A DNA stretch of 64,000 nucleotides, from the NCBI RefSeq assembly GCF_000218235.1, contig NZ_GL945017.1, forward strand, positions 2,714,952-2,778,951. Reading direction: 5' to 3'. This DNA comes from Hallella multisaccharivorax DSM 17128. GTDB lineage: Bacteria; Bacteroidota; Bacteroidia; Bacteroidales; Bacteroidaceae. The notes under the pieces were generated by a model that saw only the letters and a program-made list of their open reading frames with translations, did not search any database and was not told where the DNA came from. Below, in pieces: positions 30,034 to 37,321 of this stretch (its first letter is position 1; every line of letters starts with the position of its first letter). Both the position numbers and the translations under genes were made by a program.

Positions 30034-30081
30034 CACAATACTCAAAAACAACCTTTGTTAACATTTTATGGAGTATTGTGT
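30034..30081. repeat. Inverted repeat upstream of the FecR gene
   Basis: Perfect 11-bp arms ACACAATACTC (30034-30044) and GAGTATTGTGT (30071-30081) separated by 26 bp, in the 106 bp between FecR and the ISL3 end. Could be an operator, a weak hairpin, or a trace of an element; function unknown. Confidence 0.5.
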
Positions 30082-30099
30082 AACAACTCCATCTTTTTA

Positions 30100-31405
30100 G
30101 GTTCTTCCGTTAAATGAATAGATAGGCTGTTGTATATATATTAAAAGAGCTGGTATTATGTATCTTTGTAGTGCCCAAACTCCAAGAACATGAATACCAG
30201 CATAATGCAAAACGCCTTAGGCGTCTCCCGACAGGAATGTCAGGATATGCGCTACGAAGGTAATGAATTAGTTTTGGAAATCCAAACACCCAGGGAAAAA
30301 CTTTGTTGTCCAGCGTGCGGCAGCCATCATGTTGTTCTTGACGGCAGCCACATTCGTCGCTTTGTAAGTGTGCCAATCGGCTTAAACAAGACTTATCTGG
30401 ACATGCATGTACAACGTGTTTTATGTCATGACTGTGGGTGTATCCAGCAGGAGAAGATTGATTTTGCCAAGGGGAAACGTCGACATACACAGGCCTTTGC
30501 GAACATGGTACTTGACCTGTCACGCTTTGCAACGATCCAGGACATTTCCTGGTTCCTGCAAGTATCGTGGGACGTTGTACGTAACATTCAGATGGAGTTC
30601 TTGCAGGCAGAGTACGGAACTCCGGACCTGTCCACATTAAGACGAATATCCATTGATGAGTTCGCAACCCATAAAGGCCAGGTATACAAGACCATTGTGG
30701 TCAATCTCGACAATGGTCACATCGTGTATGTAGGAGAGGGAAATGGCAAGGCATCCCTTGATGGGTTCCGGAGCAGACTCGGAGATGACAGACACCGTAT
30801 AGAGGCTGTCTGCACAGACTTATCCGCCGCATATACCAGGACTGTGACCGAACATCTGCCCCAGGCAGCACTGGTTGTAGACCATTTCCATGTAACTAAG
30901 CTCATGAACGAGAAACTCGACCAACTCAGAAGGCAACTCTGGCATGCGGAACGGGATGTCAACAAGCGCAAGGTAATAAAGGGTACCAGATGGCTGTTGC
31001 TGAGAAATGGAAATGACATCTTCGATCATCAGCACAGGAACAGATTAGAGAATGCGTTGAGTTTGAACAAGCCTTTGATGACAGCCTATTATCTCAAGGA
31101 AGATCTTAAGGAGATATGGAACCAGTGCTGCAAGGACGATGCAGAGAAAGTGCTTGACGAATGGGTCAGACAGGCTTTTGATGCAAAGATACAGCCACTG
31201 GCAGTCATGGCATCAACCGTCAGGGCATACAAACCCTACATTCTTGCATGGTATGACCATTATATCTCAAATGGGAGAATAGAGGGAATCAACAATAAGA
31301 TTAAAGTGCTGAAAAGACAGATTTATGGGTTTAGAAATGATGAATACTTTACCCTAAGACTATATGCATTGCATGATAGGCGCCTACGCATTTAACGGAA
31401 GAACC
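30100..31405 (+). mobile_element. ISL3-family insertion sequence
   Basis: A 1306-bp element with 17-bp perfect terminal inverted repeats GGTTCTTCCGTTAAATG (30100-30116 and, inverted, 31389-31405). It carries one transposase gene. Flanking 8-mers do not match, so no target duplication is visible; the right side opens inside a truncated ABC exporter gene whose 5' part is missing, suggesting an adjacent deletion after insertion. The element marks the left edge of the 30.1-40.6 kb accessory block. Confidence 0.85.
30190..31395 (+). CDS. ISL3-family transposase
   Basis: 401 residues, complete. The N-terminal zinc-binding region has CCPACGSHH and VLCHDCGC pairs. The DDE catalytic domain includes ISIDEFATHKG, VCTDLSAAY and VVDHFHVTKLMNE, and the end has the SNGRIEGINNKIKVLKR block with the catalytic Glu, all typical of ISL3 transposases. 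It ends inside the right inverted repeat. Intact, so probably still able to move. Confidence 0.92.
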   Translation: MNTSIMQNALGVSRQECQDMRYEGNELVLEIQTPREKLCCPACGSHHVVLDGSHIRRFVSVPIGLNKTYLDMHVQRVLCHDCGCIQQEKIDFAKGKRRHTQAFANMVLDLSRFATIQDISWFLQVSWDVVRNIQMEFLQAEYGTPDLSTLRRISIDEFATHKGQVYKTIVVNLDNGHIVYVGEGNGKASLDGFRSRLGDDRHRIEAVCTDLSAAYTRTVTEHLPQAALVVDHFHVTKLMNEKLDQLRRQLWHAERDVNKRKVIKGTRWLLLRNGNDIFDHQHRNRLENALSLNKPLMTAYYLKEDLKEIWNQCCKDDAEKVLDEWVRQAFDAKIQPLAVMASTVRAYKPYILAWYDHYISNGRIEGINNKIKVLKRQIYGFRNDEYFTLRLYALHDRRLRI

Positions 31406-31575
31406 GTAAAACCATTATATCAATCGCCCACCGCTTTAGTACGATCAGAGATGCACAGCATATCATTTTGCTGGCTAACGGTCAGGTCATTGCTGAAGGC
31501 ACTCATAATGAGCTGCTCAAAGTTTCCGAATATTATCGACGCCTTTGGCATGGGCAGTGTGATGAAATTGACTAA
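31402..31575 (+). pseudogene. C-terminal fragment of an ABC exporter ATPase
   Basis: In-frame remnant beginning at the ISL3 end: KTIISIAHRFSTIRDAQ, then ANGQVIAEGTHNELL and a stop at 31573. The AHR switch His loop followed by xGxVxExGxHxELL is the standard end of exporter ATPases. Everything upstream (peptidase, membrane domain, Walker A and B) is gone, replaced by the IS. Because it directly precedes the peptide genes of locus C, it was probably their exporter; a working exporter from another locus would now be needed. Confidence 0.72.
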
Positions 31576-31586
31576 AATTGAAACCA

Positions 31587-31976
31587 ATGTTTATAATTGA
31601 TGATCTCAGAAGAATCCACAAGATTCACAAATTGATTAAAGGGCAGCAGACGGGCTCTCCTGAGGATCTTGCTTCTTTAATCTGTGTATCCCGCAGGGAA
31701 CTGTATTACATCATAGAGGTATTGAAGAATATGGGGGCAGAGATAAATTACAATAGAAAGAAGCAATCGTTCTGCTATACAAATGCGTTCGATATGAACC
31801 TGTCTTTATGCGTGAGCTATATCGGAGAAGATGAGATGAATCTGCTTGATGGAGGTACTATTTGTTTGAAAAACAAACCACAGCAGGCTCTTCCGTGCAG
31901 AAATTTTGCACGGAACGAAAATTCATCAAGGAAAATTTGCGGAGAGTTCTTTTCCTTTGTAAATTTGCAAGCGTAA
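31587..31976 (+). CDS. HTH-domain regulator of the locus C peptides
   Basis: 129 residues from the ATG at 31587. The first ~80 residues form a winged HTH-like unit: IHKIHKLIKGQQTGSPEDLA then VSRRELYYIIEVLKNMGAEI, then YNRKKQSFCYTNAF. Small HTH proteins of this type occur near bacteriocin-like genes in Bacteroidota. The last ~40 codons overlap the 9-bp-arm inverted repeat and the promoter of the next gene, so that part of the coding region is also regulatory DNA, or the domain proper ends earlier. Probably a cytoplasmic regulator of the peptide genes just downstream. A second, frameshifted copy is at 34361-34735. Confidence 0.68.
   Translation: MFIIDDLRRIHKIHKLIKGQQTGSPEDLASLICVSRRELYYIIEVLKNMGAEINYNRKKQSFCYTNAFDMNLSLCVSYIGEDEMNLLDGGTICLKNKPQQALPCRNFARNENSSRKICGEFFSFVNLQA
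31891..31915. promoter_or_regulatory. Inverted repeat TTCCGTGCA-N7-TGCACGGAA, copy 1
   Basis: Perfect 9-bp arms (31891-31899, 31907-31915) around GAAATTT, ending 20 bp before the -33 box of the promoter at 31936-31967. The position suits an activator or repressor site; the HTH protein encoded over it is the natural candidate. Repeated exactly at 34637-34661. Confidence 0.62.
31936..31967 (+). promoter_or_regulatory. Promoter of the first locus C peptide, copy 1
   Basis: TTTG (31936-31939), 20-nt spacer, TAAATTTG (31960-31967): a full consensus match, 58 bp before the ATG at 32026. Confidence 0.78.
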
Positions 31977-32025
31977 GTAGTCGACGACTTATATGAACTC
32001 AAGCTTAATTAATAATCTTAAGACA

Positions 32026-32211
32026 ATGAAAGAAAAACTGATTGCAGATCTATCTGTTCAAGAGATGATGGAGACAGATGGAGGAATGCCTTGGTACGTT
32101 GGATTTATGCTCGGAGGTCTATTTTGGGACTTGATTGGTCACACAGGATCAACTATTGATTCCTTCAAAAAAGGGGCAGATAAGGCTAATCGTGAGTGGG
32201 ACAATAAGTAA
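32026..32211 (+). CDS. GG-leader bacteriocin-like peptide 1
   Basis: 61 residues from ATG 32026, chosen because it gives a standard 20-residue leader (MKEKLIADLSVQEMMETDGG). The 41-residue core begins MPWYVGFMLGGLFWDLIG, a Gly/aromatic-rich stretch that could cross a membrane, then a polar tail SFKKGADKANREWDNK. No Cys, so no disulfide or thioether; it resembles unmodified class II bacteriocins. An in-frame ATG at 31993 would add 11 residues. It has its own promoter 58 bp upstream. Activity is inferred from the leader and context. Confidence 0.72.
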   Translation: MKEKLIADLSVQEMMETDGGMPWYVGFMLGGLFWDLIGHTGSTIDSFKKGADKANREWDNK

Positions 32212-32263
32212 GGGCCATACTTTAGTGGTCTTTTGCTATTAATAAACAAGTTAAGAGCATGTT

Positions 32264-32425
32264 ATGAATAACAATATTACTGAACTCACTGCTAGTGAGA
32301 TGAGAGCTCAGCAAGGTGGATCTTTGTTTAGCGACGTATACGAGCTCTTCGGATATGTTGCTGTCTGGCACGCAAGATGCTTGATGTATAACAACAATGC
32401 CCCTTCCGTACTTGCTTATAAATAA
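32264..32425 (+). CDS. GG-leader bacteriocin-like peptide 2
   Basis: 53 residues. Leader MNNNITELTASEMRAQQGG (19) is a textbook double-glycine leader; the 34-residue core starts SLFSDVYELFGYVAVWHARC and contains one Cys. It follows peptide 1 by 52 bp with no promoter seen between, so the two are probably made together and may act as a two-peptide bacteriocin. A strong hairpin follows at 32436. Too short for many gene finders. Confidence 0.7.
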   Translation: MNNNITELTASEMRAQQGGSLFSDVYELFGYVAVWHARCLMYNNNAPSVLAYK

Positions 32426-32435
32426 ATACTAAAGA

Positions 32436-32480
32436 GGTCTTCGTGTTGGCCTGAAGGAACGTAAGGCCAATATGAAGACC
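32436..32480 (+). terminator. Hairpin ending the peptide 1-2 transcript
   Basis: Arms built on GGTCTTC and GAAGACC, continued by TTGGCCT and AGGCCAA after a 3-nt internal mismatch, begin 10 bp after the peptide 2 stop. There is no strong T-run, but this is a likely transcript end. Confidence 0.55.
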
Positions 32481-32699
32481 GAGTTGTACGGCAGGCAGAT
32501 GGACATAACTATGGGGATTAACCTAATTTTTAGTCCTTGATATGCATAAGCAACTGTATTGAGCAGACACGGATGGCAGTTACAACGAAGCTGTCAATTC
32601 GATAAAATCGACTGGGCAGTCATCTGAAAGCGATCTTTGAGACACTGAAACTGTCACATATAGGCACTATAAGAGCTTTCCGCCAAGAAATCAGTTTTG

Positions 32700-33260
32700 A
32701 CAGACTATGGAGGAATGAATCAGATATGTGCAGTTCGTGATAGATGTACTGTCTTGGGTGGGGCGCATGTGAGGGCTCAAATATTTCGATTGCCTGCACT
32801 TGCATCTGCAGTGCGGACAACAGCCTATCTGCCAGCCTTTCTCATCGCAGATCTGCAATATGGCTTCTTCTTCCGATACTTGGGTACGGGAGTTTCACCA
32901 AGCCAAACCTGCACCTTGCGCACCTTGTCACGGTTGGACGACGAGAGTATCCCGTAATGACGTATGCACCCGAATGAAGGTCGAAGTATGTGCAAGGAGA
33001 ACAGATTGAGGAAGTCGACTGCCTTCATGGTCATCTTGCAGTGCTTGCCACCTTGCCGGTAGTTCTTCCAGTCGTATGTCACCATGTCGTCAGAGGTATA
33101 ATCCAGGACACGCGAGTTGCTGATCGCCACTCTGTATGCGTACCGGCCGATGTCTCGAGCACCTGGCTGACACACCTTGGCAGGCGGACGGCTGTAGACG
33201 CCCCAGCCTTTAGCCAGGCACTTCTTGCAGCCACTCTGAGGAATAAACTCATTCGTTTCA
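32700..33260 (-). pseudogene. IS91-family transposase remnant
   Basis: On the minus strand the frame reads CKKCLAKGWGVYSRPP, then IGRYAYRVAISNSRVLDY, then MTMKAVDFLNLFSLHILR and IRHYGILSSSNRDK, the order found in the C-terminal half of IS91-type transposases (RYxxRVAISNxR, then IRHYG). A stop at 32825 is followed in another frame by CCPHCRCKC, a zinc-type end, so it is frameshifted as well as lacking its N-terminal half. It fills most of the gap between peptide 2 and the membrane protein at 33552. Confidence 0.72.
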
Positions 33261-33425
33261 CTTTAGGTTGGCTGCCTCAAATGAGCGGAGTCCACAATCA
33301 TAGATGACCGAAAGCAAAGTCTTGGAGTACAGTTCACATACATGAAGCAAAAGCCTCTCTTGTTCTACAGACCAGGATACGGGACAACTTACGTTTCTTT
33401 CTTCGGTATGTTTATACAGAAAAAA

Positions 33426-33469
33426 GAGGGTGTTAACGGTCCTTCCACAACGTGGAGGACCGTACCCTC
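33426..33469. repeat. Long imperfect hairpin
   Basis: GAGGGT, ACGGTCC and CCAC on the left pair with GTGG, GGACCGT and ACCCTC on the right around an AAC loop. It may be the end of the IS91 remnant or a terminator. It precedes the membrane protein gene by about 80 bp. Confidence 0.5.
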
Positions 33470-33551
33470 AATCAGTATATAAACGGAAGATTAACACAAA
33501 TGCGGCGCTGAAGGCTTTAGCTTTTTCGTGCCACGAAAATTAGTACAACAA

Positions 33552-33899
33552 ATGATCAGAAAACGCAAGTTCTATTTATTTATATCTATTCTGCTAGCGA
33601 CGATACCCTTGGTTTTAATCAAGACTTATCGTCCCTATATTTATTCGCACAAAATAGAAGATTTTCATTTAGCTGATACTATACCAAATATTTTTGCAGT
33701 GCCTGCTTGTCTCTTTTTAGGATATGCTATTAAGGCTAATCCCTCCAAAAATATAGGAAAAGATATATTTGAAATAATAATAGGAGTTGTAATTTATGAG
33801 TTGTTTTTTTCCCTTACCTTGGATATATATGATATGATTGCTTCCGTCATTAGCGGAATATTACTTTATTTACTCTTATCCGTATTTTATAACAAGTAA
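33552..33899 (+). CDS. Small membrane protein, candidate immunity protein
   Basis: 115 residues from ATG 33552; a GTG at 33528 would add eight. It has about four hydrophobic segments: FYLFISILLATIPLVLI, TIPNIFAVPACLFLGYAI, IFEIIIGVVIYELFFSL and VISGILLYLLLSVFY. No family recognised. Small polytopic proteins next to bacteriocin-like genes often protect the producer, so immunity is a reasonable guess, but no motif supports it directly. It is AT-rich like the peptide genes and unlike the GC-richer IS91 remnant before it. Confidence 0.5.
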   Translation: MIRKRKFYLFISILLATIPLVLIKTYRPYIYSHKIEDFHLADTIPNIFAVPACLFLGYAIKANPSKNIGKDIFEIIIGVVIYELFFSLTLDIYDMIASVISGILLYLLLSVFYNK

Positions 33900-34059
33900 G
33901 GTCTCGTTGAATGTTGGATATGACGAGTGAAACGCCAAAACTAACGACAAGTATCGCGAGTGCTAATATTTATTTTTAGCTTAATATTGTCTGTTGTACC
34001 AGCCTTTTTGGTCTGCGAGAATGAGGGCTACTCTGTTTCGAATTGCTGCTATTGGAAGC

Positions 34060-34301
34060 GTAAGTCCGGACCTGTGAAGCCAAGGGGAAAATCTGATGAG
34101 GGGTTGATATCAGTTAACTTGAGGAATACGGGGAAAGACTCTTCCACACATGACAGTGGCGAGATCGACATCGAATTCCCGACTGATATCCGCATTTGTT
34201 TCAAAGGAGATGTTCCGACAGGTAAGGTTATGAATTTGGTAACTCAAATCAGTGCAGCCCATAGTAAGACCCCGAAGAAGTCTACGCTTGTTAGATTTTG
34301 A
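34060..34301 (+). pseudogene. IS66 accessory-protein (TnpA-like) fragment
   Basis: The frame ending at 34301 contains EIDIEFPTDIRICFKGDV followed by PTGKVMNLVTQI, which fits the C-terminal end of IS66 orf1 products (IxIxFPNGIRLxLxG). The start of the gene and the other IS66 genes are missing. Remnant only. Confidence 0.5.
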
Positions 34302-34360
34302 TAAATTCTATAGGACAGAGTCCGACATTTGTACTTAATTTTTGGATAATATCTGATATT

Positions 34361-34735
34361 ATCCACAAGATTCACAAATTGATTAAAGGGAAGCAGACGG
34401 GCTCTCCTGAGGATCTTGCTTCTTTAATCTGTGTATTCCGCAGGGAACTGTATTACATCATAGAGGTATTGAAAAATATGGGGGCAGAGTAAATTACAAT
34501 AGAAAGAAGCAATCGCTCTGCTATACAAATGCGTTCGATATGGACCTATCTTTATGCGTGAGCTATATCGGAGAAAATGAGATGAATCTGCTTAATGAAG
34601 GTACTATTTGTTTGAAAAACAAACCACAGCAGGCTCTTCCGTGCAGAAATTTTGCACGGAACGAAAATTCATCAAGGAAAATTTGCGGAGAGTTCTTTTC
34701 CTTCGTAAATTTGCAAACGTAAGTAGTCGACGACT
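34361..34735 (+). pseudogene. Second copy of the HTH regulator, frameshifted
   Basis: Same sequence as 31614 onward, but one A is missing after GGGGCAGAG, giving TAA at once (the frame ends at 34492, GAE-stop). Its N-terminus is replaced by unrelated sequence. Other changes are few, including a serine-to-phenylalanine change in VSRREL (VFRREL here). The regulator is dead in this copy, but operator and promoter are unchanged. Confidence 0.8.
34637..34713 (+). promoter_or_regulatory. Operator and promoter of peptide 3 (copy 2)
   Basis: Inverted repeat arms TTCCGTGCA (34637-34645) and TGCACGGAA (34653-34661), then TTTG (34682-34685), 20-nt spacer and TAAATTTG (34706-34713). Identical in layout to copy 1; the ATG of peptide 3 is 60 bp further. 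Confidence 0.72.
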
Positions 34736-34773
34736 TATATGAACACAAGTTTAACAGTTTAATTTCAATTACA

Positions 34774-34995
34774 ATGAAAATTACGACAAACGGCTATCTG
34801 ACAGAGATGTCAGTTTCAGAGATGGTCCGTGTCAACGGTGGAGAGACGAAAAAACAGAAGCATGAGAAATGGGCAAGGACTTGCATGTCTTGCCATCTTG
34901 GTGGTTCCGTATTCCAAACCTTAGGTCATATGCGATTGAGATCTTCGGATAATATAATTTTCGATTCAGATTCCGTAGCCATTGTATTTAAATAA
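34774..34995 (+). CDS. GG-leader bacteriocin-like peptide 3
   Basis: 73 residues. A 23-residue leader ends in EMSVSEMVRVNGG; the 50-residue core is basic at its start (ETKKQKHEKWARTC), has two cysteines in CMSC, then HLGGSVFQTLGHMR and a hydrophobic end. The cysteines could form a disulfide or be modified, but no modifying enzyme adjoins. It is expressed from the duplicated promoter and is followed after 53 bp by a CPBP protease gene, probably in the same transcript. Confidence 0.7.
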   Translation: MKITTNGYLTEMSVSEMVRVNGGETKKQKHEKWARTCMSCHLGGSVFQTLGHMRLRSSDNIIFDSDSVAIVFK

Positions 34996-35048
34996 TACGA
35001 TGGCTTTATTTAAGTGTAATTTATAAGAACTATAATAACAAGGAAGGT

Positions 35049-35714
35049 ATGTCACAACTCAGTAAAACAAAAACTATTGAGAAAGTTGTATTTTTTTTGA
35101 TACTATGTTTAATCGGGTCCGTATTGATATCGGCTCCTTTTGTCATGCTGACTGTTAGTAAGAATGGCAATCATGAAACCGAACTAATTTCTAATTTAAT
35201 GATATTAGCTTACTCTACATTTATTCTATTAGCTTTATACTTTGAGAATAAGATAGAGAAACTTGATCTATGGAGTCTCTCTAAATGTACTTTAAAAGCT
35301 AAGGCTGTAATTATAGCAGTTGTCTTAGGAGTCTTGTGGCAATTAGTTGCTTTGCTAATCTGTAAGATTAGCGGAGTTGCGTCTCCTTTCTTCTCTATTC
35401 ACGAAAGTGCCCTATCGCTTATCTTTTCAACTATAGCTATGGGATTATTTGGTCCGTTTATAGAGGAGATGCTTTTCAGAAAATGGCTCATTGATATGAT
35501 GGAAAGAGGTGGATTTAAACCTGTTGTTATGATTATTGTTAGTTCAGTCTTGTTCTTTTGCATGCATCTTGGCGACACTTTTATGAGAATCGACACATTG
35601 ATTTTTTCTATACCGATTACCTACATTTATATTAAGTATCATGATGTTAGGTATTGTGTCATAGCTCATTCTGTTTGTAATTTGACGGGTATTTTTATCC
35701 CTTTCTTCTCCTGA
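35049..35714 (+). CDS. CPBP-family intramembrane protease (Abi-type)
   Basis: 221 residues with six or more membrane segments. The CPBP motifs are present: EE at 139-140 with R144 (IEEMLFRKW), H173 in FFCMHLGD, and H207/N211 in AHSVCN. Members process prenylated proteins in eukaryotes; in bacteria many sit in bacteriocin loci and give self-immunity or mature peptides. Directly after peptide 3, it most likely gives immunity or processing for locus C. A hairpin at 35742 follows. Confidence 0.8.
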   Translation: MSQLSKTKTIEKVVFFLILCLIGSVLISAPFVMLTVSKNGNHETELISNLMILAYSTFILLALYFENKIEKLDLWSLSKCTLKAKAVIIAVVLGVLWQLVALLICKISGVASPFFSIHESALSLIFSTIAMGLFGPFIEEMLFRKWLIDMMERGGFKPVVMIIVSSVLFFCMHLGDTFMRIDTLIFSIPITYIYIKYHDVRYCVIAHSVCNLTGIFIPFFS

Positions 35715-35741
35715 TATTTGATATTTTTTATTAATTAGTGT

Positions 35742-35772
35742 TTGCTGAATAATTATAGTAACTATTCAGCAA
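35742..35772 (+). terminator. Hairpin after the CPBP gene
   Basis: Perfect 10-bp arms TTGCTGAATA (35742-35751) and TATTCAGCAA (35763-35772), 28 bp after the stop. No long T-run; probable end of the locus C transcript. Confidence 0.6.
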
Positions 35773-35939
35773 TATTGTTCATGACAAGTTCTGTCTTAGT
35801 ACAAACTTACCCATCAACCTTTGAATGCGGTTGTCCGCAATGAAGAAAGTCTTTGATTGTCAGAGAATGTCATCTGAACTGTATCAAAGACTAAGACAAT
35901 AAATTTATCATCGCTCTGTTTATAGAGTATAAAGAATTA

Positions 35940-37015
35940 ATGAATATCCGCAATCATCCAAATCAGTAGATTCTATGCTTGAAGCTCGTCCTATAGGTGC
36001 ATGCGCAGAGCTCAAGCCTGTCGAACAGGTGAAATCCGAAATATCTTCGGTTGAACTTATAGCAGAACTCGTTGAGGTAGAGCTGCAGAAAGTCCCCCTT
36101 GATGTCATGATACGTGTCAAGAATACTCCTCTTTGCATTGCTTATGGATATGTGTACCCATGGAAGCACCTTGCCGACCATGGTCTTGTCCCTCATCTTA
36201 TATGCTTTATGCTTAGCGACAATTTTGTTCGCTGTAAGTGCCGCGTAAGACTTCGTGGCATCTGTGGTAGCATTAGCCCCGGCATCTATGGAATTCTTTA
36301 TTTTGTCTTCCTCCGTAGCCGCCTTCAAGTCCGGTATAACCTCCATCTTGATATGACCGACCCGTTTCCCGGTGCTGTACTTTTTCATTGGTGTGTTTGT
36401 GGGAACAGAACTTTCCGCCATGACAAGCACGGCCGTCTTCCGTTGGCTTCCATGTCCACGCTTGAGAGAATGCCATTTTTCACTGTCAGGCGTCTCCGTG
36501 GAGAAGAATCCTTCATCAAGTTCCACTTGGTCAAACAGCCTGTAGAGACTGTCACGCTTACCCATCACGTCACGCAGCTTATGCATCATTTCCCAGACGG
36601 GTTGGTAGCGTTTCCTTCCAAGCTGGCGCTGTACCTCCAAGGCGGATATGGCCCGCTTCGTACTTACTATCAGAAACATTGCCACGAACCAACCGGAAAT
36701 CGACAGATTACCGCCTTGCATCACTGTGCCGGAACGGAGGGTAACCTCATGACCGCAATCCATACATGTCCAAGACTTATGGCTCGGATTCCAACTGAGG
36801 TGCAAACCGCCACATACCGGACAATAAAGAGTATGGCATTCACGAAATTCCTTGAGAGCATGCTCGCAAGCTTCCTCGTCAGGATAAACTTCATAGAAAT
36901 CGGTCAAATTCATAATCATTCCTTTCCAATAGTCAAACATAAGCCCGCAATTTTTATACCAAGGATTGTCCAGGCTGTGTAAACTCTGCTAATTTGGATG
37001 ATTGCGGATATTCAT
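35940..37015 (-). mobile_element. IS1595-family (ISXO2-type) insertion sequence
   Basis: 1076 bp bounded by near-perfect inverted repeats beginning ATGAATATCCGCAATCATCC (35940 and, inverted, 37015), with one transposase gene. Only a 4-bp ATTA is shared by the flanks rather than the 8-bp duplication usual for the family, so one side may have been rearranged. It interrupts the leader-binding domain gene at 37016-37312. Confidence 0.85.
35963..36940 (-). CDS. ISXO2-type transposase
   Basis: 325 residues; the ATGs at 36919 and 36913 are alternative starts. An N-terminal zinc ribbon (C40, C43, C59, C62; LYCPVCGG and WTCMDCGH) is followed by the ISXO2 domain with VELDEGFFS, the middle Asp region ATTDATKSY and the late WVHISISNAKRSILDTYH block with the C-terminal catalytic residues. 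Intact. The element inserted in the minus direction, collinear with the peptide genes of locus D. Confidence 0.9.
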   Translation of the reverse strand: MFDYWKGMIMNLTDFYEVYPDEEACEHALKEFRECHTLYCPVCGGLHLSWNPSHKSWTCMDCGHEVTLRSGTVMQGGNLSISGWFVAMFLIVSTKRAISALEVQRQLGRKRYQPVWEMMHKLRDVMGKRDSLYRLFDQVELDEGFFSTETPDSEKWHSLKRGHGSQRKTAVLVMAESSVPTNTPMKKYSTGKRVGHIKMEVIPDLKAATEEDKIKNSIDAGANATTDATKSYAALTANKIVAKHKAYKMRDKTMVGKVLPWVHISISNAKRSILDTYHDIKGDFLQLYLNEFCYKFNRRYFGFHLFDRLELCACTYRTSFKHRIY

Positions 37016-37312
37016 ATTAAGAAAAGCTCCTATGTTCACTCGGTCTAGCTTGAACTCTTCCGCTCCTTTGTTCAGTATCTCTTCCAAAGTATGCTTTCCG
37101 TCAAGCACATTTTTCAGATACCCCCAGATTTGGTAAGCTTCGGTACCTTTAATAAGAAATTTCTCTGTTCCGCCTCGGAACTGGATTCCCAGGCCTTTTG
37201 GCGCTTCATACACGTGAATTCCATTCACCAGCTTAGGCTGATATGGGAAATTGACATTCTTATCACAAAAAAATTGATTAAGAATGTTGAGTTTCTTGCT
37301 TTTATCTTCCAT
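36989..37312 (-). pseudogene. Leader-peptide-binding (RRE-like) N-terminal domain cut by an IS
   Basis: 99 native residues then eight read from the IS end (MNIRNHPN). The part LVNGIHVYEAPKGLGIQFRG, then FLIKGTEAYQIWGYLKNVLD and GKHTLEEI resembles the start of cyclodehydratase partner proteins (TOMM precursor leader-binding, or PqqD-like), which grip a precursor leader and present it to an enzyme. No remainder of the gene lies on the far side of the IS, so the catalytic part was lost. It is the last gene of locus D, 9 bp after the barrel gene. Assignment from general pattern, so moderate. Confidence 0.5.
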
Positions 37313-37321
37313 AGTGTTTTT

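Larger units (their letters stand above)
31614..32007 (+). repeat. 394-bp direct repeat, copy 1 (regulator 3' part, operator and promoter)
   Basis: Nearly identical to 34361-34753, about 2.75 kb away in the same orientation. It spans most of the HTH gene, the inverted repeat, the promoter and the first bases of the leader region, and stops before the peptide coding sequence, so the block duplicated is exactly a control cassette. Confidence 0.9.
34361..34753 (+). repeat. 393-bp direct repeat, copy 2
   Basis: Direct repeat of 31614-32007, one base shorter. It ends 20 bp before the start of peptide 3, so peptide 3 has the same control region as peptide 1. Confidence 0.9.

Noticed and set aside
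35975..36982. 335-codon plus-strand frame across the IS1595 element
   Set aside because: Antisense to an intact ISXO2-type transposase and without domain similarity.
35936..37019. Target-site duplication around the IS1595 element
   Set aside because: Only ATTA is shared by the flanks; the usual 8 bp are not repeated, so I do not claim one.
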